Positions 24,732-33,029 of a stretch of 56,560 nt of DNA are shown in pieces. The notes beneath the pieces were generated by a model. That model worked only from the letters and a program-made list of their open reading frames with translations, had not been told where the DNA came from and made no database searches. Numbering within the stretch: position 1 is the first letter of the stretch; each line of letters opens with the position of its first letter. Origin of the DNA: JBFXAN01 sp050184225 (GTDB lineage: Bacteria > Chloroflexota > Dehalococcoidia > CAUJGQ01); assembly GCA_050184225.1 (NCBI GenBank), contig JBFXAN010000023.1, positions 1-56,560 of the forward strand, read 5' to 3'. The translations under genes and the position numbers were made by a program.

Positions 24732-26528
24732 CTACCGATCGACCCACACACGGGCCATCTGCTCGCAGCTGTAGCAGGTGGATGTCCCCATGAAGCCGTG
24801 CTGCCGGAAGTTCTTCAACGCCGGTGTCCACGCCTGCCGGTACCAGGCCTGCGGCCACCAGATGTCGTAGTTCTCGCTGAGGAGCAGCGTGTCGATCTTC
24901 TTCAGAATGTCCTTGCGCTTGGTCGCATCCGCCTCCCGTCGCTGCTGCTTCAGCAGGTTGTCCAGCTCGGGATTGCTCACCGAGTTGTAGTTCAACCCGC
25001 CCCCCGTGATGTACCACGGATAGATCCAGCCATCGATCGAGTGGTTCGGCGGCCCCCAGACCATGTTCGCCGCTTCCTGGAACGACCGCCCCGCCAGGAT
25101 CGTGATCGCGGTGGGATTGTCGACGTGGCGGTTCTTGATGTTCACCCCGATCTCGCGGAGCATGTCCTGCGCCGGCGAGAACGCGTCGCGGCCGGCGGTG
25201 ATGTAGTACTCCACCACCTCGAACTCGAGGTTGCTCGCCCCCGCCGCCTCCAACATCTTTCGCGCCTCGGTCGGGTTGTACTGGTAGTTCGGTCCCTGGT
25301 CGGCGAGCTTGGGGAATTCGTCGTAGAGAAAGGTCCAGGGCATCGAGGAGTTGGAGTAGCCCTTGTTCAGGCCGTCGTAGAGGAGTTGATCGTAGACATC
25401 GCGGTTGATGCCCATGCTGATCGCGTTGCGGACGCGCTTGTCCTTGAATTTCTCGTTGTTCATGTTGAACAGGAAGCCGTTGACGTTGCCACCGCGTGAC
25501 ACCGGCAGGTCCAACCACACCGTCTCCGGCGTCGTCGACAACAGGTCCTCGCCGTCCGCGTTCTCGAGCACGACATAGAGGTCGAGCTTTCCTGATCGGT
25601 AGCTCGCCTTCTGCGAGGCCGAATTGCTATCGACGGTCGCCTCGAGCCGGTCGATGTAGGGATACGGCTTGCCGTCCGGCGCTTTGTCCCAGTAGTCGGG
25701 ATTGCGATTGAAGTTCGACCCCTGCTTCGGCGTCCACGACTCGCGAATGAAGGGACCGGTGCCGATCGCCTCGGTCATCAGCTTGTCGCTGTCCATCCAC
25801 AGCTCGCGCGGTGTGATGTAGGCGTACGTCGCAATCGATGCTGGGAAGTCGACGTACGGCTCCTTCATCGTCACCTTGAGCGTGTTGGCGTCGGGCAGTT
25901 CCATCTTGTCGACGGTCGCGAAGAAGTCCTTCTGCACACCGCTGGCCTGATACCGCTCGAAGACCAGCTTGACATCCTCGGCGCTGAACGCCCGGCCGTT
26001 GACCGGCGCCTTGTTCTGCCACTTCACCCCCTGGCGGAAGGTGAAGACGAACTCGGTCGCATCCGGCTTGGTCTGCTCCCACTTCTCCGCCAGGTCCGGC
26101 TCCAGCTCCAGCTTGAACGGGTCCGCCGAGGCCCCCATCTTCGCCTTGATCGCCTTGTTATAGACGAAGGAACTGGTGTCGTAGATCGTGCAGGAATAGC
26201 CCTTCGATTGGTCGAAGTGCGGCGGGTCGAGATAGAGCATGCGCACGGTGCCGCCGCGCTTGGCGAACTTCTCCGGACTCAGCTCCTCCTGGCTGGCCGC
26301 CAGCGCCTCGGTGTAGTGGCCGGGCATGATCTTCTCGACCGCGCCGGACTGCGCGGCGACCGTGCCGCCGGTCTGGCCCGCCGCCTCTTCCGAGGCCGCT
26401 TGCTCATCGGACTTGTCGCCGCCGCAGGCGATCAAGAACGCGGCAGCACCGGCCGGAACGCTCGTCTTGAGCAGCCGCCGTCGCGGCCACCGACTCTGCG
26501 AGCCCGACGCATAACGAGAACGTGCCAT
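24732..26528 (-). CDS. ABC substrate-binding lipoprotein, peptide type, copy B
   Basis: A 598-residue family 5 solute-binding protein that would present peptides, or another small solute, to the DppBC-type permeases. The signal region SRWPRRRLLKTSVPAGAAAF has twin arginines, and the lipobox ends LIACG (Cys about 35), so it is probably Tat-exported and lipid-anchored. Family features include KRGGTVRMLYLDPPHFD, LEPDLAEKWEQ, FTFRQGVKWQNKAPVNGRAF and VRNAISMGINRDVYDQLLYD. It is the first gene of the operon and the intact twin of the interrupted copy at 20.4-22.2 kb. Confidence 0.94.
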   Translation of the reverse strand: MARSRYASGSQSRWPRRRLLKTSVPAGAAAFLIACGGDKSDEQAASEEAAGQTGGTVAAQSGAVEKIMPGHYTEALAASQEELSPEKFAKRGGTVRMLYLDPPHFDQSKGYSCTIYDTSSFVYNKAIKAKMGASADPFKLELEPDLAEKWEQTKPDATEFVFTFRQGVKWQNKAPVNGRAFSAEDVKLVFERYQASGVQKDFFATVDKMELPDANTLKVTMKEPYVDFPASIATYAYITPRELWMDSDKLMTEAIGTGPFIRESWTPKQGSNFNRNPDYWDKAPDGKPYPYIDRLEATVDSNSASQKASYRSGKLDLYVVLENADGEDLLSTTPETVWLDLPVSRGGNVNGFLFNMNNEKFKDKRVRNAISMGINRDVYDQLLYDGLNKGYSNSSMPWTFLYDEFPKLADQGPNYQYNPTEARKMLEAAGASNLEFEVVEYYITAGRDAFSPAQDMLREIGVNIKNRHVDNPTAITILAGRSFQEAANMVWGPPNHSIDGWIYPWYITGGGLNYNSVSNPELDNLLKQQRREADATKRKDILKKIDTLLLSENYDIWWPQAWYRQAWTPALKNFRQHGFMGTSTCYSCEQMARVWVDR

Positions 26529-26672
26529 TATCTTCCCCCTCTGGTGATGTAAATCGGGCGGATTCCTGAAACGCCTCTGCCAAAAGGCGCTCCGTCGGAG
26601 TCTCCGCTCGTTCCCTCAATGCCTACCTCAATATGTGCGACTGACCAGTTTTCTGCGCCGCCGACACCTCCA

Positions 26673-27458
26673 TTATCGAGCCACGCGACTCATCTTTCGG
26701 TAGTGCGGGCTGTACCGCAGTCCGTATGGTGCGGTCAGCTGGTCGTCCGCCTTCGCCTCCCAATACTCGCGCTGCCTCGCACGAAATTGGATCACGTCGG
26801 CCTCCGATGCCTCCCCCAGACGAACTTCCTCTCGCGGTACGAAGAAGACCTGTCCAACGGGAGCCGAGCCCCCGGCGCTGAACACGTCACCCGGCTGTAA
26901 GACATAGCGAAACTCGGTGTTGTGCGCGTACCAATCCGTCTGGACCCGGACGCTCAGCACCGGCAGATGTGGCGGCTCCGGCTGGTTGAACACACCGCAG
27001 TACACCGCATCCCACCCCTCCGGCGTCTGGAAGTCCACCGCCCCGCGCACACCGATCGCGCCGGGCGGGGTATCGAGATTGACGATTAGCGCGTCCTTCA
27101 GCGCCCGGATCTCCTCGTCGCCGACGCCGTAGTGCTGGTCGCGATAGGTCAGGTCGTCGGCCATCAGCCCACCACCACCGGCCGACGGCGTGCTCGTGAT
27201 CGCGAAGACCAGGTCCGGCTTGCCCGTGCTGTCGTTGACGAAGAACGAGAAGCGATAGCTATTGCCCGGAAGATAGCGCACCTGATACGACTCATTCTCG
27301 GCGAGCGGCGGGAATACCAGAAAACCCAGCGCGCACCCCGCCTCCAACACCGGACAGTGACGCGCATGCTGTGGCAGCCAGGGACGCCGCGACTCGCTGT
27401 GCGGCCGCCGCCCGATGGCTGGCCTGCGCTGATTGGGAAGAACCGTAACCTCAACCAC
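26673..27458 (-). CDS. Uncharacterised protein of about 261 residues
   Basis: I do not recognise the family with certainty. The core runs from CALGFLVFPPLAENESYQVR through RFSFFVNDSTG, GGGGLMADDLTYRDQHYGVG, YCGVFNQPEPPHLPVLSVRV, and ends ADDQLTAPYGLRYSPHYRKM. No signal peptide or membrane segment is seen. The mix of long hydrophobic beta-like stretches and a Tyr/Trp-rich end suggests a beta-rich globular protein. GTG at 27458 is preferred because GGAAGGGG lies 10-17 bases upstream; the frame is open to 27497. Upstream lie two small palindromes. Confidence 0.6.
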   Translation of the reverse strand: MVEVTVLPNQRRPAIGRRPHSESRRPWLPQHARHCPVLEAGCALGFLVFPPLAENESYQVRYLPGNSYRFSFFVNDSTGKPDLVFAITSTPSAGGGGLMADDLTYRDQHYGVGDEEIRALKDALIVNLDTPPGAIGVRGAVDFQTPEGWDAVYCGVFNQPEPPHLPVLSVRVQTDWYAHNTEFRYVLQPGDVFSAGGSAPVGQVFFVPREEVRLGEASEADVIQFRARQREYWEAKADDQLTAPYGLRYSPHYRKMSRVAR

Positions 27459-27502
27459 CCGGCTGCTGCCCCTTCCCCGTTCCTGCCGACGCTCCACTCC
27501 CT

Positions 27503-27516
27503 CTAACGCGTGTTAG
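27503..27516. promoter_or_regulatory. Short palindrome upstream of 26673-27458
   Basis: CTAAC and GTTAG flank CGCGT-like bases (CTAACGCGTGTTAG), 45 bases upstream of the proposed start. Possible operator site; evidence is symmetry and location only. Confidence 0.25.
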
Positions 27517-27533
27517 GGTGGATGCACTGTACA

Positions 27534-27550
27534 CTAGGATCGCATCCTAG
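27534..27550. terminator. 7-bp hairpin after the 27584-28000 gene
   Basis: CTAGGAT, three bases, ATCCTAG. It lies 34 bases past the stop of the upstream minus-strand gene. A perfect but small stem, so a weak terminator or operator candidate. Confidence 0.3.
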
Positions 27551-27583
27551 GGAACCCGTCCGGCGAGAGTCTCCGGGGCGGCG

Positions 27584-28000
27584 CTACCGCTGGTTGCCGC
27601 CCGGAGGCCGAAGCGCGTCAAGCTCTCCTTGGAACGCGCGAAACAGCGGGAGTCCGGCGGCGACGTCGGACTGATAGACGGTCTGGGCTCCGGCCCAGCC
27701 ACCGGCCTCGGCGGCGACGACCATGCTGTCGTTCAGGCGCACGCGCCAGGTGAGATAGCGGACGAGTGCGTCGTGCAGTGTGCTGAGGGCGGCGGGCGGC
27801 GGCCGCTCGGCAATATCCCGCAGCGCGGCGGCCAGCGCGTCGCCAAGCCGTTCCATCGCTTCCAGTGCGCTCCCTGGGTCCAGCGACCAGAGCAGGTCAT
27901 CACCATCGGCCGCGTCCTGGACTTCGGCTTCGAGGGCGAACGCGATCGCACAGCGCGCCATCGCCCACTCCCCCCAATCACTCTCGGCGTTCCGGGGCAT
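27584..28000 (-). CDS. Hypothetical helical protein, 138 residues
   Basis: No recognised family. The protein is Ala-rich and acidic, with predicted helices throughout: WAMARCAIAFALEAEVQDAA, ALEAMERLGDALAAALRDIA, STLHDALVRYLTWRVRLNDS. ATG at 28000 has GGAGG 8 bases upstream and gives MPRNAESDWGEW; an in-frame TTG at 28018 is less likely. Divergent from the secreted cysteine-repeat protein gene. Confidence 0.55.
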   Translation of the reverse strand: MPRNAESDWGEWAMARCAIAFALEAEVQDAADGDDLLWSLDPGSALEAMERLGDALAAALRDIAERPPPAALSTLHDALVRYLTWRVRLNDSMVVAAEAGGWAGAQTVYQSDVAAGLPLFRAFQGELDALRPPGGNQR

Positions 28001-28200
28001 CGCTCCAGCCTCCGTCAAGTTCTGGCGCCGATGTCACGTTCGAGACAGACATGACGCGGCTCTCCCGGCAGAGTGTTCTCAAGGCACCTGCCGGGGACTC
28101 CGTGATCCCGTCGCTTGGCGGATCTGATTGCCGGCGCGACAGTGCGATCGTTCGTGGTGTAATACAACGAAGACGGCATATCCGAATAAGGGGAAGCACT

Positions 28201-29118
28201 ATGCGATACATCACCGTCACGATCCTGTCTCTCGTCGTATTATTCGTCTGCGCGTTCAGCGCCGACCGTGCGCGGGCGCAACAACCGCCGGTTGTCACGA
28301 TACCGCCGATCCACATTCCCCCGATCGCGATCCCCGGCATTGACATTCCGCCGATTACGATACCGCCGATCGAGATTCCGCCGGTCGTGCTCCCGCCGGC
28401 GCCGGCATCGTCGGCCGGCGGACCGGCGACATCGCCGGCTAGCGCGCTCTCTATGAGTCTGCCACCCCAAACCCAGGCGATCTTCTCCTGCATCGAAGGT
28501 GGCGGTTCCGGCTTGGGTGTGGCTGCCTGCATCGCCGAGTCCCAGGGGCAGGACAGCACGGCCCAGACATTGCGATCGATCGATGCCTGCACGGGGGACG
28601 GCGGCTCTGACATTGAGACGGCCGCGTGCATCGCCGAGGCAGCCGGCCAGGAAGAAGCGGCCCAGACCCTCCGCGCGATCGATGGCTGTCTCGCCGCCGG
28701 CGGCGCCGATGACGAGATCACCGCCTGCGTCGCCGGCGCGTTGGGGATCTCGATCACGGTAGAGCAGGCCCAGAGCGCGCGTACCTGTGGAATCAGCTCG
28801 ACGTCGAGCAGCACCAACAGTGCCAGCAGTTCCTCCGGCGATGGCAGTACGTCGACGACCAGCAGTTCGTCAAACGTGCAGGTGGCGAGCTGCACCGGTG
28901 CGGTGATCGAAAGCGACGCGACGGCGCAGGCCTTGCTCGGCTGCTTCTCCGGCGCTGAGGGAGCGGCCGCGGCGCGCCTCGTGGCCTGCGCGGTGGGCAC
29001 GATGCCGCCCGAACTGGCCACCATGGTCGAGCGGGTCTTCGCCTGCATCGAAGGGTATCGCGAGGATGGCGACCTGAATAGCTTCCTCACATGCGCGGTT
29101 GCGGCCACCGCTGCGTAG
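28201..29118 (+). CDS. Secreted protein with IPPI repeats and paired-cysteine repeats
   Basis: A 305-residue protein with a clear signal peptide (MRYITVTILSLVVLFVCAFS, cleavage near ARAQ). Residues about 30-66 form a five-residue repeat of the type IPPIx (IPPIHIPPIAIPGIDIPPIT). Then come five units each holding two cysteines: three with exactly 12 residues between them (SCIEGGGSGLGVAAC, ACTGDGGSDIETAAC, GCLAAGGADDEITAC), and two later ones with 14 and 15. The third and fourth units are separated by a Ser/Thr linker. AAGGGGAAGC precedes the ATG. Each unit probably makes a small helical disulfide-bonded hairpin. I do not recognise the family. Confidence 0.75.
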   Translation: MRYITVTILSLVVLFVCAFSADRARAQQPPVVTIPPIHIPPIAIPGIDIPPITIPPIEIPPVVLPPAPASSAGGPATSPASALSMSLPPQTQAIFSCIEGGGSGLGVAACIAESQGQDSTAQTLRSIDACTGDGGSDIETAACIAEAAGQEEAAQTLRAIDGCLAAGGADDEITACVAGALGISITVEQAQSARTCGISSTSSSTNSASSSSGDGSTSTTSSSSNVQVASCTGAVIESDATAQALLGCFSGAEGAAAARLVACAVGTMPPELATMVERVFACIEGYREDGDLNSFLTCAVAATAA

Positions 29119-29199
29119 GCGCGCCGCCCCAGACACCCCGCGCCGGCCTCCTTCACATTGGTCCTCATCGTGGGGAGGTCCGGCGTGACGGCCGCCAGG

Positions 29200-29721
29200 T
29201 CAGACCGGATTGCATGGGACGACTGCATCCCCGGCGGCGGGATCGGTGCAGGTCGTGAAGTCGACCGTGACCTTGGCGCCGTCACGCTTCACCGGATGGC
29301 GCTTCATTGGTGGCCCTGGGCCTTGCACGGGCGTACCGTCGAGCGCGTAGATCGTGCCCGTGCAGTCGGACCGAAAAAACCCGGTGCGGCCGGCGAACGC
29401 CAGCGTTTCGCGAAATCGAATCACGCAGCCTTGCAGCGCGTCGGCGCGATTCAGTTCATGGTGGTCGAGGGCGATCACCTCGTCCGCTGTCCGAACCAGA
29501 TAGATACCCGGTCGAGAGAGCAAGACCGGTTGATCGAGGGGTAGTCGCTCGACGTCGGTCGTGTAGCGGGTCGAAGGTGTCGCTCGCAAGCAGTTGATCA
29601 AGACCAGTCCACCGCCGACCGCGATCGCGACGACCAGCAGGAAGCCGGGGATGAAGCACGCCAACCGCCCCAACGACGGCTCCTGCGGCGGGGAGCGACG
29701 GGCGTCATATTCCTCGATCAC
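29200..29721 (-). CDS. Membrane-anchored Rieske-like protein lacking cluster ligands
   Basis: A 173-residue protein with one membrane helix (CFIPGFLLVVAIAVGGGLVL, about 22-42) and a C-terminal extracytoplasmic domain. The end reads FFRSDCTGTIYALDGTPVQG then PGPPMKRHPV and AKVTVDF. That spacing resembles the C-terminal strand pattern of Rieske domains (CPCHGS..DL.G.v.gGPap..L..y.v), but the CxH and CxxH ligand motifs are absent. A role in electron transfer is therefore unlikely. It starts with GTG at 29721 inside the last codons of the enoyl-CoA hydratase-like gene, suggesting coupled translation. Confidence 0.6.
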   Translation of the reverse strand: MIEEYDARRSPPQEPSLGRLACFIPGFLLVVAIAVGGGLVLINCLRATPSTRYTTDVERLPLDQPVLLSRPGIYLVRTADEVIALDHHELNRADALQGCVIRFRETLAFAGRTGFFRSDCTGTIYALDGTPVQGPGPPMKRHPVKRDGAKVTVDFTTCTDPAAGDAVVPCNPV

Positions 29722-30445
29722 GCCGGCTCCCGGCGAGGGCGGCGCCGGCCTGCCGCGCCTCGAACGCCAGCGCCGCTGCGAGGGGAAGATCGGCGGACTG
29801 TGTCAGCACCCGCTTGAGCATCTGGATCGTTGCCGGCGGCCGCGCGGCGATCGCCTCCGCCGTTGCCATCACCTCCGATTCCAGCGCGGCCCGAGGAACG
29901 ACGCGATGCACCAGCCGCAGCCGCTGCGCCGTCGCGGCGTCGATCGGGTCGCCGGAGAGGATCATCTGCATCGCATCGCCGTGCGCGATCGTCCGGGGCA
30001 GCGTCTGTGTGCCGCCGGCCGAAGGGATATAGCCGAGCGTCACCTCGGGCAGGCCCATCCGCGCATCGTCCGACGCGATCCGGATATCGCAGAGCAGGCT
30101 CATCTCACAGCCGGCGCCGAGCGCCCAGCCATGGATCTGCGCGATCAGCGGCGTCTCCATCTCGATCATCAGTCCCCACAGGTCACGCTCCTGTCGGGCG
30201 CGGCGCGCCTCGATGACGGAGGGTGCTGTGCCGAACTCCTTGATGTCGGCGCCGGCGCAGAAGCCGCGCTCGCCGGCGCCGCGAAGCACCGCCACCCGCA
30301 CGTCCGGATCATCGCGCACCGCCAACAACAGTCCCCACAGCTCGTCCCGCATCGCCAGGTTGACCGCATTCAACGCCGACGGCCGGTTCAGCGTCAGGAC
30401 CGCGATCGAATCGATCTTGTCGTAGAGAACGAGTGGCTCGATCAT
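29705..30445 (-). CDS. Enoyl-CoA hydratase/isomerase family protein
   Basis: A 246-residue crotonase-fold enzyme. The family features are LTLNRPSALNAVNLAMRDEL, the oxyanion-hole segment RGAGERGFCAGADIKEF, and HGWALGAGCEMSLLCDIRIA with Glu at the usual acid/base position, then RMGLPEVTLGYIPSAGGTQT with a second Glu. With both Glu positions present, true hydratase activity on enoyl-CoA is plausible. Start taken at ATG 30445 (MIEPLVLYDK) by family length; ATG at 30496 is in frame. Its stop overlaps the following gene start by 17 bases. Confidence 0.9.
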   Translation of the reverse strand: MIEPLVLYDKIDSIAVLTLNRPSALNAVNLAMRDELWGLLLAVRDDPDVRVAVLRGAGERGFCAGADIKEFGTAPSVIEARRARQERDLWGLMIEMETPLIAQIHGWALGAGCEMSLLCDIRIASDDARMGLPEVTLGYIPSAGGTQTLPRTIAHGDAMQMILSGDPIDAATAQRLRLVHRVVPRAALESEVMATAEAIAARPPATIQMLKRVLTQSADLPLAAALAFEARQAGAALAGSRRDRGI

Positions 30446-30503
30446 CAACTGGACCCTGGGCGCGGCCTCCCAATCCGGCCACGCCGGCGACCACATACCC
30501 GCA

Positions 30504-30743
30504 CTAAACCCAGTCGTGTTTCTGGATGGCGCTGCGTTCCTTGCCCTTGAGCACGCGTTCCAGATCGCCGTTCAGCCGGTCGAGCAGGGCCTTGCTCGCC
30601 TCACGGCCGGGCCGCATCTGCTCGCTGCGCCAGCGCCGAAGCGCCGCCCGATCGTCATCGGAAAGGTCCGTTTGGTCGAGCACCTGCTGCATCACCGTGG
30701 ACAGGATCGCCCAGGTCTCGTCTTCGTCGATTTGCACGCGCAT
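30504..30743 (-). CDS. Small protein, tandem paralogue A (79 residues)
   Basis: Begins MRVQIDEDETWAILSTVMQQ and contains LRRWRSEQMRPG and LLDRLNGDLERVL. It aligns along its length with the 83-residue protein encoded just upstream: W at about residue 11, LRRWRxE at about 35, LN at about 57. Predicted all-helical and charged, no Cys or membrane segment. AGGGAGCGCC precedes the ATG. Function unknown; lies next to acyl-CoA enzymes but no mechanistic link is evident. Confidence 0.65.
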   Translation of the reverse strand: MRVQIDEDETWAILSTVMQQVLDQTDLSDDDRAALRRWRSEQMRPGREASKALLDRLNGDLERVLKGKERSAIQKHDWV

Positions 30744-30754
30744 GGTGGCGCTCC

Positions 30755-31006
30755 CTATTCTCGTGTGCTCACGTAATATCCCTTGCGGCGGATCAGGCGG
30801 GTCGTTCGCTCGTCGAGGGTACTGCCAAGTGTCTCGTTCAGCTCGACCGTCAGGTCCGCCATTTCCGCCGTCCCGACCGCGCGCTCCGTCCGCCAGCGGC
30901 GGAGCTTGGTCTTGCCATCCTGGGAGACGCCTGCCTTGTCGATCATCTGCGAGACCACGATCGTCATCAGCGACCACGCCTCGTCGACATTGACAATGAT
31001 CTGCAT
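30755..31006 (-). CDS. Small protein, tandem paralogue B (83 residues)
   Basis: Begins MQIIVNVDEAWSLMTIVVSQ, then KLRRWRTERAVG, DLTVELNETLGSTL and ends LIRRKGYYVSTRE. Paralogous to the protein at 30504-30743, with only 11 bases between the genes, so co-transcribed and produced by tandem duplication. The conserved features are an acidic start, a Trp, the LRRWRxE motif and an LN pair. Its N-terminus is more strand-like than that of copy A. Function unknown. Confidence 0.65.
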   Translation of the reverse strand: MQIIVNVDEAWSLMTIVVSQMIDKAGVSQDGKTKLRRWRTERAVGTAEMADLTVELNETLGSTLDERTTRLIRRKGYYVSTRE

Positions 31007-31115
31007 TCCAACGCCCTCATGTCAGTGGATTGAAGTTTGAATTGAACCGAACCTCGACCGTTCGGGGACACGATACACCGGCGACGACGGAGGAACCACT
31101 CGAACCGTCAGCCAT

Positions 31116-31871
31116 CTAGCGGCCCGTGAAGCGCGGGGGACGCTTCTCCATGAAGGCGGCGACCCCTTCGGCACGGTCGGCGGTTGTCTGAAGAATGATC
31201 GTCAGGTCGGTTTCGTACCGGAGCGCTTGCGGCAAGGTGAGGTCTGGACCATTGCGCAACGCTTCCTTACCAAACCGCACGGCGATTGGACCGCGGGCAG
31301 CGATCACCGCCGCCAGACGCTCCGCCTCGGCGCGTAGCTCGCCGGCCGGCAATACGGCGCTCACCAGACCGGCGGCGAGCGCATCCTCGGCGGTGAGACG
31401 CGCGCCGGCCAGCGCCATCCAGGTTGCCGTTGCCCGCCCGACCGCCCGGCTGAGGCGGGTCAGCCCGCCGGAGAGCGGGACCGATTCACCGTCGCACAGG
31501 AGGAAGGTGGCGTTCTCACCGGCGATCCGGATATCGGCTGCCAGCGCCAGCTCGAGGCCGGCCCCATGCGCCGGCCCGTTGACGGCGGCGATCACCGGCT
31601 GCGGCAGGTCCGCCACGGGCTGGAAAGCACTGCAACAAACGCCGGCGGCTTGATCGGCACGCGCGTCGACGGTTGCCGACCAATCGCCGCAAAAGGAGTC
31701 GCCTTCGCCGGTCACGATCACGACGCGGACACCGTCGTCATCGCGCAGTGTCTCGCACTCCTGCGTGAGCGCGGCGAGGGCACGCGTGCCGATGCCGCTC
31801 CATGTGCGGACCGGGAGTGTAAGCTGGGCGATCGCGCCCCAACGATCGACGCGGACTGCTGCCTCGGCCAT
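31116..31871 (-). CDS. Enoyl-CoA hydratase/isomerase family protein, second copy
   Basis: A 251-residue crotonase-fold protein, only distantly similar to the one at 29.7 kb. It has VVIVTGEGDSFCGDWSATVD at the oxyanion-hole region, and AAVNGPAHGAGLELALAADI with DGESVPLSGGLTRLSRAVGR. Glu in GLELAL is retained, but the SVPLSGG segment lacks the usual second Glu context, so the exact reaction is uncertain. The C-terminus FMEKRPPRFTGR is typical of the family. ATG at 31871 is chosen because family proteins begin just before VRVDRWGAIAQLTL. Confidence 0.88.
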   Translation of the reverse strand: MAEAAVRVDRWGAIAQLTLPVRTWSGIGTRALAALTQECETLRDDDGVRVVIVTGEGDSFCGDWSATVDARADQAAGVCCSAFQPVADLPQPVIAAVNGPAHGAGLELALAADIRIAGENATFLLCDGESVPLSGGLTRLSRAVGRATATWMALAGARLTAEDALAAGLVSAVLPAGELRAEAERLAAVIAARGPIAVRFGKEALRNGPDLTLPQALRYETDLTIILQTTADRAEGVAAFMEKRPPRFTGR

Positions 31872-32043
31872 TCCGATTGGCGCTCCTTGATGGGTGGCGT
31901 AGCGGCAGCGTATCAATGGGGTCCGTCACCGGCAAGGTTGTCTCCATGGCACAGGGTGATCCCCGCTTCATTAACGGGCGATCTCACATCGCGGCGGCGG
32001 ACCGTACCATACTCTCAATCGGCGAGCGAAAGGACATCATACT

Positions 32044-32424
32044 ATGGCCCGAACTCTCGAGTTTCAGACTGATGCATTGATTGTGCGGCTGACCGGCCTG
32101 ACCAGGTTTGCCGCGCTCCGCGGCGTGCTCCGTATCCCCTACACAAAGATCCAGTCGGTCAGCGCTGAACCGTTTCACATGCCCGCCGGTTCGATCCGTG
32201 TTGGCGGAACCTCACTGCCGTTCACCGACTACCGACAAGGCAACTTTTGGAAACGCGGCATCGGCTGGTTCTTCCTCTCCTATGAACATGCCGACAAGAC
32301 CGTGACCCTGCAGGTGGATAACCTGGCGAGCGGACGGTTTGACTTTTCGATGGTCGTACTGGGCGCCGATGATCCGGCGGCCGTGGCGGCTGAGATCGAT
32401 ACACATCGGAGATCGTCGCGTTAA
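32044..32424 (+). CDS. Small PH-like domain protein (126 residues)
   Basis: A beta-rich protein: LEFQTDALIVRLTGLTRFAA, IPYTKIQSVSAEP, then GTSLPFTDYRQGNFWKRGIG with YEHADKTVTLQVDN. This resembles bacterial PH-like (bPH) domains, which often carry an IPY.kI.sV strand. No membrane helix. AAAGGAC lies 8-14 bases before the ATG. Function unknown. Confidence 0.65.
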   Translation: MARTLEFQTDALIVRLTGLTRFAALRGVLRIPYTKIQSVSAEPFHMPAGSIRVGGTSLPFTDYRQGNFWKRGIGWFFLSYEHADKTVTLQVDNLASGRFDFSMVVLGADDPAAVAAEIDTHRRSSR

Positions 32425-32474
32425 CAGACAGGTAACAACGCGGATACATACCGTTTACGCGTGCGCACTATCGT

Positions 32475-32648
32475 ATGACCATGCAACAATCAACAGCCAT
32501 GCCCGCGTGTCCCCGATGTCGTGGACGCCTGCACCTGACAGGTGATCGTTACGGTCGATACTTATCCTGCCTGATGTGCGGTTACGTTCATGAGTTGATT
32601 TCCGGCAAGTTGCTCGACATACCGAAGGACACCACCGACGCCGCGTAG
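32475..32648 (+). CDS. 57-residue zinc-ribbon protein
   Basis: Reads MTMQQSTAMPACPRCRGRLH, then LTGDRYGRYLSCLMCGYVHE and ends at TAG 32646-32648. Two CxxC knuckles (CPRC and CLMC) spaced by 17 residues form a rubredoxin/zinc-ribbon-type metal site. No strong ribosome binding site precedes the ATG, but the motif makes chance translation unlikely. Function unknown; such ribbons bind nucleic acids or proteins. Confidence 0.6.
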   Translation: MTMQQSTAMPACPRCRGRLHLTGDRYGRYLSCLMCGYVHELISGKLLDIPKDTTDAA

Positions 32649-32743
32649 TGTCGCGTCGAGATCCATGACGGCCGGTCGCATGGGGTCAGCCGCCTATCGC
32701 GTGGTCGCGCATCGAGGCTGGCTGTCGTGCGTCACAACGCCGG

Positions 32744-32977
32744 CTACTGCCGATATCGCTCAACCGTCCTGGCGTCGCGCACCGAAGCATCGTCCGGGTC
32801 CTGGCCGAACTCACGGTGCCCACGGCGCTGTCGCAACAGATCCCAACACTGATCCAGCGACACCTCCAGCGCGTGCAACCGCTCGCGTTCCGCCTCGGTG
32901 AGGCCCCCTTTATTGAGGAGCGCGTGCTCCTCATCCACAAGTTCCTCGATGTGGTTGAGAACATCCCGGTCGGTCAC
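32744..32977 (-). CDS. DUF2630 family protein
   Basis: A 77-residue protein with the full DUF2630 pattern: VLNHIEELVDEEHALL, LHALEVSLDQCWDLLRQRRG and REFGQDPDDASVR. Predicted helical coiled-coil. GTG at 32977 is preferred over an in-frame TTG at 32992 because GGGGGAGG lies 5 bases upstream of the GTG. Function of the family is unknown. Confidence 0.85.
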   Translation of the reverse strand: MTDRDVLNHIEELVDEEHALLNKGGLTEAERERLHALEVSLDQCWDLLRQRRGHREFGQDPDDASVRDARTVERYRQ

Positions 32978-33029
32978 AGCAACCTCCCCCAATCACCCGC
33001 ATCGCATCTGTCGCAATAGTACGCCGGCA

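Noticed and set aside
27978..29285. A 435-residue minus-strand open frame opposite the cysteine-repeat protein
   Set aside because: Begins and ends in neighbouring intergenic sequence and has no ribosome binding site. The plus-strand protein has a signal peptide and regular Cys repeats.
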